A stretch of 64,000 nucleotides of DNA from Streptomyces chartreusis NRRL 3882. Its GTDB lineage: Bacteria > Actinomycetota > Actinomycetes > Streptomycetales > Streptomycetaceae. Shown here in pieces: positions 14,955 to 23,511 of the stretch (position 1 is the first letter of the stretch; every line of letters starts with the position of its first letter). The DNA is taken from contig NZ_LT963352.1 of NCBI RefSeq assembly GCF_900236475.1, positions 5,006,001 to 5,070,000 of the forward strand, written 5' to 3'. The notes below the pieces were generated by a model, which was given only the letters and a program-made list of their open reading frames with translations, was not told the origin of the DNA and searched no databases. A program made the position numbers and the translations under genes.

Positions 14955-17822
14955 ATGACGGATCTCGAGGTCGGGCTGCGCAGGGCCGTCCGAGGTGACG
15001 TCCGCTTCGACGTCGCCTCCCGGGCGCTGGTCACCATGGACGCCTCCAACTACCGCCGGGTCCCACTCGGCGTCGTCGCCCCGCGCGACGCCGACGACGT
15101 GGCCGCCGTGCTGGAGGTGTGCCGGGCCCACGGCGTGCCGGTGGTGGCGCGGGGCGGGGGGACGTCGATCGCCGGGCAGGCGACCGGGACGGGGGTGGTG
15201 CTGGACTTCACCCGGCACATGAACCGGCTGGTCGCCCTGGATCCCGAGACGCGTACGGCCGTCGTGCAGCCGGGGCTGGTGCTCGACCGGCTCCAGGAGG
15301 CGGCGGCCGGGCACGGGCTGCGGTTCGGGCCCGACCCCTCCACCCACAGCCGGTGCACGCTCGGCGGCATGATCGGCAACAACTCGTGCGGCTCGCACTC
15401 GGTGGCCTGGGGGACGACCGCGGACAGTGTGCGCGAGCTGGACGTGATCACCGCGCGCGGGCGGCGGCTGCGGCTCGGGCGGGACTGGGCCGGCGCGCCG
15501 GACGGTCTGCGGGAGCTGGTGGACGGCGAACTGGCCCGGTTGCGCACGGGCTTCCCGGAGCTGCCCCGCCGTATCTCCGGATACGCGCTGGACGCCCTGC
15601 TGCCCGAGCGGGGCGCCGACGTGGCCCGCTCCTTCTGCGGTTCGGAGGGCACGCTGGGCGTGCTGACGGAGGCGGTCGTACGACTGGTCGAGGCACCCCG
15701 CGCGCGTGCGCTGGCCGTGCTGGGCTACGCCGACGAGAGCGCGGCGGCGCAGGCCGCTGCCGGGCTGCTGCCGCTGCGCCCGCTGACGGTGGAGGGCATG
15801 GCGGCGGACCTGGTGCCGTCCACGGCCGCGCTGCCACGGGGCGGGGCCTGGCTGTTCGTGGAGACCGGCGGGGAGTCGGCCGGCGAGGCACGCACGCGTG
15901 CCGAGACGATCGTGCGGGCGGCCGATGGCGTGGACGCCCTGGTGGTCACCGACCCGGCCGGGCAGCGCGCGCTGTGGCGGATCCGGGAGGACGCGAGCGG
16001 TACGGCGACGCGGATGCCGGACGGGCGGGAGGCCTGGCCGGGCTGGGAGGACTGCGCGGTGCCGCCCGCCCGGCTCGGGGCGTATCTGCGGGACTTCCGG
16101 GCGCTGCTCGGCGCGCACGGGCTGCGCGGCACGCCGTACGGGCACTTCGGGGACGGCTGCATCCACGTCCGTATCGACTTCGACCTGCTGACCGAGCCTG
16201 GTGTCGCCCGGTTCCGCCGCTTCTCGGAGGAGCTCGCCGAGCTGGTGGTGGCACACGGCGGTTCGCTGTCCGGGGAGCACGGCGACGGGCAGGCGCGGGC
16301 GGAGCTGCTGCCGAAGATGTACGGGCAGGAGATGGTCGGCCTGTTCGAGCGGGTGAAGGGAGTGTGGGACCCGGACGACCTGCTCAACCCCGGGATGCTG
16401 GTCCGCCCCGCGCCCCTGGACACGGACCTGCGCTTCTCCGTCCTCCCCCGCGAGCCCGTCGACGTCGCCTTCGGCTACCCCTCCGACGGCGGTGACTTCC
16501 CGGCTGCGGTGCGGCGCTGCGTGGGCGTCGCCAAATGCCGTACGGCATCGGTGTCCGGCTCCTCCGTCATGTGCCCGTCCTTCCGGGCGACCGGCGCGGA
16601 GCAGCACTCCACGCGCGGGCGGGCCCGGCTGCTGCACGAGATGCTCGCCGGTGAGGTCGTGACCGACGGCTGGCGCTCCACACAGGTGCGGGACGCGCTG
16701 GACCTGTGCCTGTCCTGCAAGGGCTGCCGGTCGGACTGCCCGGTGGAGGTGGACATGGCCACCTACAAGGCGGAGTTCCTCCACCACCACTACGCCGGCC
16801 GGCGCCGGCCCGCCGCGCACTACTCGATGGGCCGGCTGCCGGTGTGGCTCCGAGCCGTGGCCCGTACGCACACGGCGCGGCTGGTCAACGCCCTCGCCCG
16901 GCTGCGGCCCTTCGCCCGGGCGGCGAAACGACTGGGCGGGATCGCCCCCGAGCGGGAGATCCCCCGGGTGGCGACACGGACGTTCAGCCGGTGGTGGGAG
17001 CGGCGACGGGCGCGACACACCTCCGCGCAGGGCGAGCTGGTCATCCTCTGGCCGGACACGTTCACCGAGTACCTCGCGCCCTCCGTGGGGCAGGCCGCGG
17101 TGCGGGTGCTGGAGGCGGCCGGGTTGCGGGTGGCGCTTCCGCCGACCGTGCGGCTGGCGAAACCGCCGGTGGGCGACGGCAGGACGGTAGCGCTCGACCC
17201 GCTGTCCCTGCTGCGGGGCCGGGGGCGCGTCTGCTGCGGGCTGACCTACGTGTCGACGGGGCAGCTGGACCGTGCCCGCGCGGTCATGCGCCGCACGCTC
17301 GACCTGATGGAACCGGTGCTGGAGACCGACGCCCCGGTCGTGGTCCTGGAGCCGAGCTGCGCCGCGGCGCTCCGCACGGACGTCCCCGAGCTGCTGCACG
17401 AGGACCCGCGCGCGGCCCGCCTCGCCGCCAAGGTCCTCACGTTCGCGGAGACGCTGGAACGCCACGCCCCCGGCTGGGCGCCGCGCGTGGACCGCCCGGT
17501 GGCCGGCCAGACCCACTGCCACCAGCACGCGGTGCTGGGCGACGCCGCCGACCGCCGGCTGCGTCGGGCCGCGCTGCTCACCGGCGAACTGAGCGGCGGC
17601 TGCTGCGGCCTCGCGGGGAACTTCGGCTTCGAGAAGGGCCACTACGAGGTGTCCACCGCGTGCGCGGAGGAACAGCTCCTGCCATCCGTGCGGGACGCCC
17701 CCGACGGCACGGTGGTCCTGGCGGACGGCTTCTCCTGCCGCACGCAGCTGGAGCAGCTGGCGGGCGTGCGGGGGAGGCATCTGGCGGAGGTGCTGGCGGC
17801 GGCGCTGGAGGGGGGCGGCTGA
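14955..17822 (+). CDS. FAD-linked oxidase / Fe-S fusion (D-2-hydroxyacid dehydrogenase type)
   Basis: 955-residue fused enzyme. Residues about 35-215 are a PCMH-type FAD-binding domain (VPVVARGGGTSIAGQATG, GGMIGNNSCGSHS). The FAD_oxidase_C domain follows to about 480, with the conserved GHFGDGCIHVR and SGEHGDGQARAELL. The C-terminal half carries iron-sulfur ligands (CVGVAKCRT...MCPS and CLSCKGCRSDCP) and two cysteine-rich CCG-type motifs (VCCGLTYVSTG, GGCCGLAGNFGFEKGHYE). This equals GlcD and GlcF of glycolate oxidase in one chain, as in actinobacterial D-lactate or 2-hydroxyglutarate dehydrogenases that pass electrons to the respiratory chain. The exact 2-hydroxyacid is not predictable. Confidence 0.9.
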   Translation: MTDLEVGLRRAVRGDVRFDVASRALVTMDASNYRRVPLGVVAPRDADDVAAVLEVCRAHGVPVVARGGGTSIAGQATGTGVVLDFTRHMNRLVALDPETRTAVVQPGLVLDRLQEAAAGHGLRFGPDPSTHSRCTLGGMIGNNSCGSHSVAWGTTADSVRELDVITARGRRLRLGRDWAGAPDGLRELVDGELARLRTGFPELPRRISGYALDALLPERGADVARSFCGSEGTLGVLTEAVVRLVEAPRARALAVLGYADESAAAQAAAGLLPLRPLTVEGMAADLVPSTAALPRGGAWLFVETGGESAGEARTRAETIVRAADGVDALVVTDPAGQRALWRIREDASGTATRMPDGREAWPGWEDCAVPPARLGAYLRDFRALLGAHGLRGTPYGHFGDGCIHVRIDFDLLTEPGVARFRRFSEELAELVVAHGGSLSGEHGDGQARAELLPKMYGQEMVGLFERVKGVWDPDDLLNPGMLVRPAPLDTDLRFSVLPREPVDVAFGYPSDGGDFPAAVRRCVGVAKCRTASVSGSSVMCPSFRATGAEQHSTRGRARLLHEMLAGEVVTDGWRSTQVRDALDLCLSCKGCRSDCPVEVDMATYKAEFLHHHYAGRRRPAAHYSMGRLPVWLRAVARTHTARLVNALARLRPFARAAKRLGGIAPEREIPRVATRTFSRWWERRRARHTSAQGELVILWPDTFTEYLAPSVGQAAVRVLEAAGLRVALPPTVRLAKPPVGDGRTVALDPLSLLRGRGRVCCGLTYVSTGQLDRARAVMRRTLDLMEPVLETDAPVVVLEPSCAAALRTDVPELLHEDPRAARLAAKVLTFAETLERHAPGWAPRVDRPVAGQTHCHQHAVLGDAADRRLRRAALLTGELSGGCCGLAGNFGFEKGHYEVSTACAEEQLLPSVRDAPDGTVVLADGFSCRTQLEQLAGVRGRHLAEVLAAALEGGG

Positions 17823-17944
17823 TACCGACGTGGACGTGCTTGAGGCGTTCGGGCCACGGGACGGGCGGACCCGAGTGTCTGAGCCGGGGGAGGGGCGCGG
17901 CCGCTCCTAGGCTCTCGCCACCAGCCACTCGAAGGAGCCCGCGC

Positions 17945-19081
17945 ATGAGCGTCCGCGTCCAGCCGATCACCCGTGACGAGCATCTCGCGTTCGTCGCGGC
18001 CCGCCCCTCCGCCAGCCACACCCAGATCCCGTCCTGGGGCGAGGTGAAGCCCGACTGGAGGGCGGAGAGCCTCGGCTGGTTCGACGACGCCGGGCAGCTC
18101 GTCGGCGCCGGACTGGTGCTGCTGCGCCCGCTGCCCGGGCCGAAGCTGCCCGGACTGCCGCGGTACCTGGCGTACCTGCCCGAGGGCCCGCTCATCGACT
18201 GGCACGAACCCGGCCTCGAACACCTGCTGGAGCCGATGATCGCCCACCTCCGGAGCCGGGGCGCGTTCGCGGTGCGGATGGGCCCGCCGGTCGCCGTGCG
18301 CCGCTGGAGCGCCGAGGCGGTCAAGGCGGCGATCGCGGACCCGGCGGCCCGGCGGCTGCGCGACGTGCGGGCGACGTCGTTCGAACCGCGTGCCGGCCAG
18401 GTCGCGGACACCCTGCGCCGCATGGGCTGGCGGCAGACCGAACCCGGCGGCGAGGACGGCTTCGCCGCGGGACAGCCCCGGTACGTCTTCCAGGTGCCGT
18501 TCGCCGGGCGCACGCTGGACGACATCCGCGCCGGTCTGAACCAGCAGTGGCGGCGCAACATCAGCAAGGCGGAGAAGGCCGGCGTGAAGGTCGTACGCGG
18601 CGGCTACGAGGATCTGCCGGCCTTCCACGAGCTGTACTCCGAGACCGCCGAGCGCGACCGCTTCATCCCGCGCCCGCTGCCCTACTTCCAGCGCATGTGG
18701 AGCGCGCTCACCGCCGAGCACCCGGACCGTATGCGGCTCTACCTCGCGTACCACGACGGCGAGGCGCTCGCCGCCGCGACGATGCTCACCGTCGGTGAGC
18801 ACGTCTGGTACTCCTACGGCGCCTCCACCAGCCGCCGCCGCGAGGTCCAGCCGAGCAGCGCCGTGCAGTGGCGCATGATGACGGACGCCCATGGACTCGG
18901 CGCCGCCGTCTACGACCTGCGCGGCATCACCGACACGCTGGAGGAGTCCAACCACCTGCTGGGGCTGCTCCGGTTCAAGGTGGGCACCGGCGGCGAGGCC
19001 GTCGAGTACCTCGGCGAGTGGGACTTCCCGATCAACCGGCTGCTGCACAAGGCGATGAGCCTGTACCTCGCCCGACGCTGA
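17945..19081 (+). CDS. FemAB-family peptidoglycan bridge aminoacyltransferase
   Basis: 378-residue protein with two GNAT-like subdomains of the FemA/FemB/FemX family, which adds an amino acid (glycine in Streptomyces) from aminoacyl-tRNA to the lipid II stem peptide. Typical segments are THTQIPSWGEVK near the start, LNQQWRRNISKAEKAGVKVVRG in the middle, the short helical hinge ETAERDRFIPRPLPYFQRM, and YDLRGITDTLEESNHLLGLLRFKVGTGG near the end. The ATG follows GAAGGAGCCC. Probably a paralogue of the characterised FemX. It could also act in a leucyl- or other transferase role, as the amino acid cannot be read from sequence. Confidence 0.85.
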   Translation: MSVRVQPITRDEHLAFVAARPSASHTQIPSWGEVKPDWRAESLGWFDDAGQLVGAGLVLLRPLPGPKLPGLPRYLAYLPEGPLIDWHEPGLEHLLEPMIAHLRSRGAFAVRMGPPVAVRRWSAEAVKAAIADPAARRLRDVRATSFEPRAGQVADTLRRMGWRQTEPGGEDGFAAGQPRYVFQVPFAGRTLDDIRAGLNQQWRRNISKAEKAGVKVVRGGYEDLPAFHELYSETAERDRFIPRPLPYFQRMWSALTAEHPDRMRLYLAYHDGEALAAATMLTVGEHVWYSYGASTSRRREVQPSSAVQWRMMTDAHGLGAAVYDLRGITDTLEESNHLLGLLRFKVGTGGEAVEYLGEWDFPINRLLHKAMSLYLARR

Positions 19082-19260
19082 GGGCCGGAGAACCCGGGGA
19101 GCCTCGAGAGCCCGCATTCCGAGACAGTGGCATCAGCGGTTTACGCGCCTGACCGAGTCCATTACTCTGGACTTGACAGTACATCGTGATGCACAAGACC
19201 GTGCAGGGCGGTGTACGCAACGCAGCCGAGTACACAGCCGAGCCGAGCACAGGACCGCCC

Positions 19261-20238
19261 GTGACCACCCCCGAAAGCGTCACCACGCCCCAGTCCGCGA
19301 CAACCGCCGCTGCCACCGCACCGGCCGCCGGGCCGGGCCGACCGGGCCGACTGGGCTCCCTCGGGCCGGTGGGCCTGGTGTTCGCGGGTGGGATCTCGGT
19401 GCAGTTCGGCGGTGCGCTGGCGGTGATGCTGATGCCGAGGGCGGGCGCCCTCGGGGTGGTGGCGCTGCGGTTGCTCGTGGCGGCTGCCGTCCTGCTGCTG
19501 GTATGCCGTCCGCGGCTGCGCGGCCACTCGCGCACCGACTGGGGCACGGTCGTCGTCTTCGGCATCACCATGGCCGCGATGAACGGCCTCTTCTACCAGG
19601 CCGTCGCCCGCATCCCGCTGGGCCCGGCGGTCACCCTGGAGGTCCTCGGCCCGCTCGCCCTCTCGGTCCTGGCGTCCCGCCGCGCGATCAACGTCGTCTG
19701 GGCGGCCCTCGCCCTCGCCGGCGTCTTCCTCCTCGGCGGGGGAGGCTTCAGCGGCCTCGACCCCGTAGGAGCGGCCTTCGCCCTGGGCGCCGGCGCCATG
19801 TGGGCGACCTACATCATCTTCAGTGCCCGTACGGGCCGCCGCTTCCCGCAGGCCGACGGCCTGGCACTGGCGATGGCGGTGGGGGCGGTGCTGTTCCTGC
19901 CGCTGGGGATCGCCGAGTCGGGGACGAAGCTGCTCGACCCGGTGACGCTCGGCCTGGGCGCGGCGGTGGCCCTGCTCTCCTCGGTCCTGCCCTACACCCT
20001 CGAACTCCTCGCCCTGCGCCGCCTGCCCGCCTCCACCTTCGCGATCCTCATGAGCCTGGAACCGGCCATCGCCGCGACGGCCGGCTTCCTCCTCCTCGAC
20101 CAGACCCTCACCGCCATGGAGGCCGCAGCGATCGCCCTCGTCATCGCGGCGAGCATGGGAGCGGTACGGACCCAGGTCGGCCGCGGCCGCGACCGCCGGA
20201 AGAAGGCGGCGCTGGAGAGCACGGCTCTGGAGGGCTAG
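19261..20238 (+). CDS. EamA/DMT-family transporter (RhtA-like exporter)
   Basis: About 325 residues with ten predicted membrane helices arranged as two EamA repeats (SVQFGGALAVMLMPRAGALGVVALR in the first, LPASTFAILMSLEPAIAATAGFLLL in the second). The ISVQFGGAL...LR and SLEPAIAA pieces resemble the RhtA threonine/homoserine exporter branch. The GTG at 19261 is chosen because AGGA lies six bases before it and a TTGACA hexamer at 19173 could be its -35. An in-frame ATG at 19186 with no ribosome binding site would add 25 residues. Export substrate is probably an amino acid or small metabolite. Confidence 0.85.
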   Translation: MTTPESVTTPQSATTAAATAPAAGPGRPGRLGSLGPVGLVFAGGISVQFGGALAVMLMPRAGALGVVALRLLVAAAVLLLVCRPRLRGHSRTDWGTVVVFGITMAAMNGLFYQAVARIPLGPAVTLEVLGPLALSVLASRRAINVVWAALALAGVFLLGGGGFSGLDPVGAAFALGAGAMWATYIIFSARTGRRFPQADGLALAMAVGAVLFLPLGIAESGTKLLDPVTLGLGAAVALLSSVLPYTLELLALRRLPASTFAILMSLEPAIAATAGFLLLDQTLTAMEAAAIALVIAASMGAVRTQVGRGRDRRKKAALESTALEG

Positions 20239-20301
20239 CCCGGCACGCCGCCGCGCTGTCGAGCGAGGCACCGGGCAGGGAACACGCAGACCGATGCGCC
20301 G

Positions 20302-20997
20302 TCACTCCGGCCGGTGCGCGCGCGCCACGCGAAACCCCACGTCGTCGATCCGGAACGTCGGATGACTGCGGCGCCGAACGGAAGCACGGCAACTCCAGTG
20401 CTCGTCGGCCCAGCCGCCGCCCCGCAGCACCCGGTAGGTGCCGTAGACCTCGGCGTCGTAGACGTCCCAGCACCACTCCCAGACATTGCCCAGCATGTCG
20501 TAGCAGCCCCACGCGTTGGGCTGCTTGCCGCCCACGGGACGGATGCGCTCCTGTGAGGTGCCGCGGTACCAGGCGATCTCGTCGAGCCGCCCGTACCGTG
20601 GCCCGCTGCTGCCGGCCCGGCAGGCGTGCTCCCACTCGGCCTCGGTCGGCAGCCGGTACCCGTCACCGGAGGTGTCCCAGCCGACCGGCTCGGACTCACC
20701 GCACAGGCGGTACGCGGGCGTCAGCCCTTCCGCCCGGGACAGCGCGTTGCAGAACCGGACCGCGTCCCACCACGACACGCCCTCGACGGGCAGCCGGTCA
20801 CCGCGAGCGGCACTCGGCCGCTCCCCGGTGACCTGGGCGTACCACGCCTGAGTGACCGGGAACGCCGACATCCGGAACGCCGCGACCTCCACCGCCCAAC
20901 TCCGCCGCGTCCGCCGGTCGGACAGCGTCACCCGCCCCGGCGGAACGGCCACCATCCCGGTCCCCGCACCCACACCAGCCCCCATGCCGAGCCACAC
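20302..20997 (-). CDS. SUMF1/EgtB-type (formylglycine-generating-enzyme-like) protein
   Basis: 231-residue FGE-sulfatase-domain protein. The family core is clear: FRMSAFPVTQAWYAQ, PVEGVSWWDAVRFCNALS, YRLPTEAEWEHACRAG, NAWGCYDMLGNVWEWCWD and RVLRGGGWADEHWSCRASVRR. True formylglycine-generating enzymes use a pair of cysteines near the C-terminus; here only the second position (WSCRAS) is cysteine, so formylglycine formation is doubtful. Other members bind or modify diverse partners. No sulfatase gene is nearby. The GTG at 20997 has no ribosome binding site; an ATG four codons later is an alternative. Confidence 0.75.
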   Translation of the reverse strand: MWLGMGAGVGAGTGMVAVPPGRVTLSDRRTRRSWAVEVAAFRMSAFPVTQAWYAQVTGERPSAARGDRLPVEGVSWWDAVRFCNALSRAEGLTPAYRLCGESEPVGWDTSGDGYRLPTEAEWEHACRAGSSGPRYGRLDEIAWYRGTSQERIRPVGGKQPNAWGCYDMLGNVWEWCWDVYDAEVYGTYRVLRGGGWADEHWSCRASVRRRSHPTFRIDDVGFRVARAHRPE

Positions 20998-21056
20998 TAA
21001 CGGCGGTCGGACGCCGGACGTGAAATATCCGAGCGGGCGGCGAAGTTGGCTTGGTC

Positions 21057-21515
21057 ATGACTCAAGGCCCGGCACCCCGCCCGCTGTCCGACGAAGCCCT
21101 CTCCGACCTGCTCGGCAAGCAGCAGTTCGGCACTCTCGCCACCGTCAAGCGCAACGGTCGGCCCCATCTGACCACCATGGTCTACAGCTGGGACCCCGGG
21201 GCCCGGATCGTGCGGTTCTCGACGACGGCCGACCGTGTCAAGGTCAGGCAGCTGCGCCACGATCCGCGCGCGGCGCTGCATGTGCAGGGCGGTGACGTGT
21301 GGTCGTTCGCCGTCGCGGAGGGCGAGGCGGAGGTTTCCGAGGTCACGACGGTTCCCGGTGACGAGGTCGGGCGGGAGCTGCTCGGGATCATCCCGGAGGA
21401 GGCCAGGCCGGAGGACGAAGGCGCGTTCCTGGAGCAGTTGGTGGCCGAACGGCGAGTGGTCGTCCGGTTGCACGTGGACCGGCTGTACGGGACGGCGCTC
21501 GACATCGACGGGTAG
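21057..21515 (+). CDS. PPOX-class F420/FMN-dependent oxidoreductase
   Basis: 152-residue split-beta-barrel flavin/deazaflavin protein. LLGKQQFGTLATVKRNGRPHLTTMVYSWD and VRFSTTADRVKVRQLRHDPRAALHV are typical of the actinobacterial F420-dependent PPOX family (TIGR03618-like), where the RVKVRQLRHDP segment binds the cofactor phosphate. Reduced F420 is the likely hydride donor and the substrate is unknown. Start at ATG 21057; an in-frame TTG two codons earlier is possible. It is divergent from the SUMF1-like gene. Confidence 0.85.
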   Translation: MTQGPAPRPLSDEALSDLLGKQQFGTLATVKRNGRPHLTTMVYSWDPGARIVRFSTTADRVKVRQLRHDPRAALHVQGGDVWSFAVAEGEAEVSEVTTVPGDEVGRELLGIIPEEARPEDEGAFLEQLVAERRVVVRLHVDRLYGTALDIDG

Positions 21516-21529
21516 GCCCGATGGGGCCC

Positions 21530-21550
21530 AGGGCACCCCTGGGGCGCCCT
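21530..21550. terminator. Terminator-like hairpin between convergent genes
   Basis: AGGGC-A-CCCC and GGGG-C-GCCCT pair with one mismatch around a single T. It sits between the PPOX gene and the end of the convergent membrane protein gene and touches the latter's stop codon. Confidence 0.55.
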
Positions 21551-22496
21551 AGCGCACCAACACCCCCCGCACCGTGATCCCGTAATGCACCCGCAGCCGC
21601 CGCAGCTCCCACAACCCGACCGCGGTCACGGACAGCGGGGCCCCGAGCATGAACACCGCTCGCACCGGCCCCGGCACGCCCGCGTACGCCCCGGTGAGGA
21701 CGTCGATCAGCGCCATCTCCCAGACCAGCGTCATGGCGAGCAGCGGCGGCATGGTCTGGTGGATGTCGGCCGTGCGGAACACGTGGAGCAGGGCCAGGCC
21801 GATGCCCCAGAAGATGAACGGCGTCACCCACACCAGGATGAACACGATGACCACCCAAGTGACCACGGACATCACCGGGTTGGTGGCGAACTTCCCGTCG
21901 AGGAAGCCGGTGAGCATGGTGGCCGGGAAGACGAAGACCGCGGCGACGAGGGCCAGGATCGCACCGAACGACTTCGCGGCCCGGCGCAGCAGGTCCCGGC
22001 GGGCCGACGGAGCGGTGAGAGCCGTCAGGACGCCCACGACCACCGGAAGCGTCACGGACAGCACCAGCACGCTGATCCACGACTGCTGGAACCGGTCGTC
22101 CGCGACGTCCTCGACGGAGCGGGCGATCTTGTAGGACACCGACACCCACACCACCGCGCCGAGCCCCACGAGCGTACGGATCTTCTGCATCCGCGCGATG
22201 AACGGATCCTCCACGAGGTCCGGCCGGGACGGCTTGAAGACCCGGCGCGCGGTGTGGATGGGGCCGATCCGCCGCCGCAGCCGTGTGAAGGGGCCGGGCG
22301 GCGGCGCCTGAGGTGGCATCGGGTGGGGTGCGTAGGGGTGCGGCACATGGGGCGGATGGCCACCGCCCGGTGGCGGCTGCGGCGGTCCGTAGGGGCCGGG
22401 TGCGGGCGGGTGGGGCCCGGGCGGAGGCGGTGGGTACGGCTGTCCGCCGTGCGGGCCGTACGGCGGCGGCTGCCCGCCCGGGTTCCAGTTGCTCAT
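21549..22496 (-). CDS. Proline-rich multi-pass membrane protein, function unknown
   Basis: 315-residue protein. Residues 1 to about 85 are a cytoplasmic Pro/Gly/His-rich tail (PPPYGPHGGQPYPPPPPGPHPP and similar), common in Streptomyces membrane proteins. From residue about 108 there is a basic juxtamembrane segment (FTRLRRRIGPIHTARRVFKPSRPD) followed by five or six membrane helices, including VGLGAVVWVSVSYKIARSV and MSVVTWVVIVFILVWVTPFIFWGIGLALLHVF. The ATG at 22496 gives MSNWNPGGQPPPYG and is preceded by GGGAGACACAAGG. I do not recognise a named family. It is divergent from the long carboxylase operon. Confidence 0.75.
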   Translation of the reverse strand: MSNWNPGGQPPPYGPHGGQPYPPPPPGPHPPAPGPYGPPQPPPGGGHPPHVPHPYAPHPMPPQAPPPGPFTRLRRRIGPIHTARRVFKPSRPDLVEDPFIARMQKIRTLVGLGAVVWVSVSYKIARSVEDVADDRFQQSWISVLVLSVTLPVVVGVLTALTAPSARRDLLRRAAKSFGAILALVAAVFVFPATMLTGFLDGKFATNPVMSVVTWVVIVFILVWVTPFIFWGIGLALLHVFRTADIHQTMPPLLAMTLVWEMALIDVLTGAYAGVPGPVRAVFMLGAPLSVTAVGLWELRRLRVHYGITVRGVLVR

Positions 22497-22609
22497 CCTT
22501 GTGTCTCCCCCGATGCGTGACCACTGCGCGACCAAGTGAACAAGCGCGTCCCAGAGTGTATTGATCGCGCCGCCCGTGCACACGCTTTCAGCCACCCGAC
22601 AATTTCATG

Positions 22610-22621
22610 CAAGCACGCTTG
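22610..22621. promoter_or_regulatory. Candidate TetR operator of the AtuA/carboxylase operon
   Basis: CAAGCACGCTTG is a perfect palindrome (CAAGC-AC-GCTTG) about 90 bases before the first gene of the operon. The operon ends with its own tetR gene at 32137, which makes autoregulation at this site the simplest reading. Confidence 0.55.
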
Positions 22622-22710
22622 ATTGTTTCTGGCCTCGCTGCCATGCTCCTCAACACGCCGCACCACCCCGCACCACCCCCGCACACCGCCGTGCCCCGAG
22701 GGGAGCGCCC

Positions 22711-23511
22711 GTGTCCGATCCGACGTCCGTGATCGACGACCTGCGCGAGGAGAGCGAGCAACTCGACCGCCTCGTGGCCGGGTTGAGCACGCCGCGCTGG
22801 GCGCTCGCCACCCCCGCGCCCGGCTGGACCGTCGCCCACCAGATCGCCCACCTCGCCTGGACGGACCGCTCGGCCCTGCTCGCCGTCACGGACGCCGAGG
22901 GCTTCCGCGCCCTGGTCGAGAAGGCCCTCGCCGCACCGGGCTCCTTCGTCGACGAGGGCGCCGAGGAGGACGCCGGACTCCCGCCCGCCGACCTGCTCGC
23001 GCGGTGGCGCGACGGCCGTACGGCGCTGCAGGAGGCACTGCGGGCCGCGCCGCCCAAGGCGCGCTTCCCCTGGTACGGCCCACCCATGTCGGCCGCCTCC
23101 ATGGCGACGGCCCGCCTTATGGAGACCTGGGCCCACGGCCAGGACGTGGCCGATGCCCTCGGTGTGGTGCGCCCACCCACCGACCGACTGCGGCATGTGG
23201 CCTGGCTCGGGGTACGGACCCGGGACTTCGCCTACGGTGTGCACGGGCTGACTCCGCCCGCCGAGCCCTTCCGCGTCGAACTCGACTCGCCCTCCGGTGA
23301 CGTGTGGACGTACGGGCCCGAGGACGCCCCGCAGCGCGTCACCGGGCCCGCCCTCGACTTCTGCCTCCTGGTCACGCAGCGCGCCCACCGCGCCGACCTC
23401 GCGCTGCGCGCCGACGGCCCCGACGCCGACCGCTGGCTGGACATCGCCCAGGCCTTCGCGGGCCCGCCGGGCAGCGGCCGTGCGCCGAAGCCGAAGGGAG
23501 CAGCCGAGTGA
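22711..23511 (+). CDS. TIGR03084-family DinB/MDMPI-like metal-binding protein
   Basis: 266-residue member of the mycothiol-dependent maleylpyruvate isomerase/DinB fold. The metal ligands of the family are visible as the histidine of WTVAHQIAHLAWTD, a glutamate, and METWAHGQDVADALG. The C-terminal half (PPAEPFRVELDSPSGDVWTYGP) is the SCP2-like extension seen in TIGR03084 proteins, which commonly sit beside acyl-CoA carboxylase genes. Start GTG at 22711 after GGGGAG. The stop overlaps the next start as GTGA, so it is the first gene of the operon. The chemical role is unknown; a thiol-dependent isomerisation or transfer is inferred. Confidence 0.85.
   Translation: MSDPTSVIDDLREESEQLDRLVAGLSTPRWALATPAPGWTVAHQIAHLAWTDRSALLAVTDAEGFRALVEKALAAPGSFVDEGAEEDAGLPPADLLARWRDGRTALQEALRAAPPKARFPWYGPPMSAASMATARLMETWAHGQDVADALGVVRPPTDRLRHVAWLGVRTRDFAYGVHGLTPPAEPFRVELDSPSGDVWTYGPEDAPQRVTGPALDFCLLVTQRAHRADLALRADGPDADRWLDIAQAFAGPPGSGRAPKPKGAAE

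Noticed and set aside
14871..17780. A 969-codon open frame on the minus strand
   Set aside because: It is the shadow of the FAD/Fe-S dehydrogenase gene. Its composition is Arg/Pro/Gly/Ala-rich with no recognisable domain.
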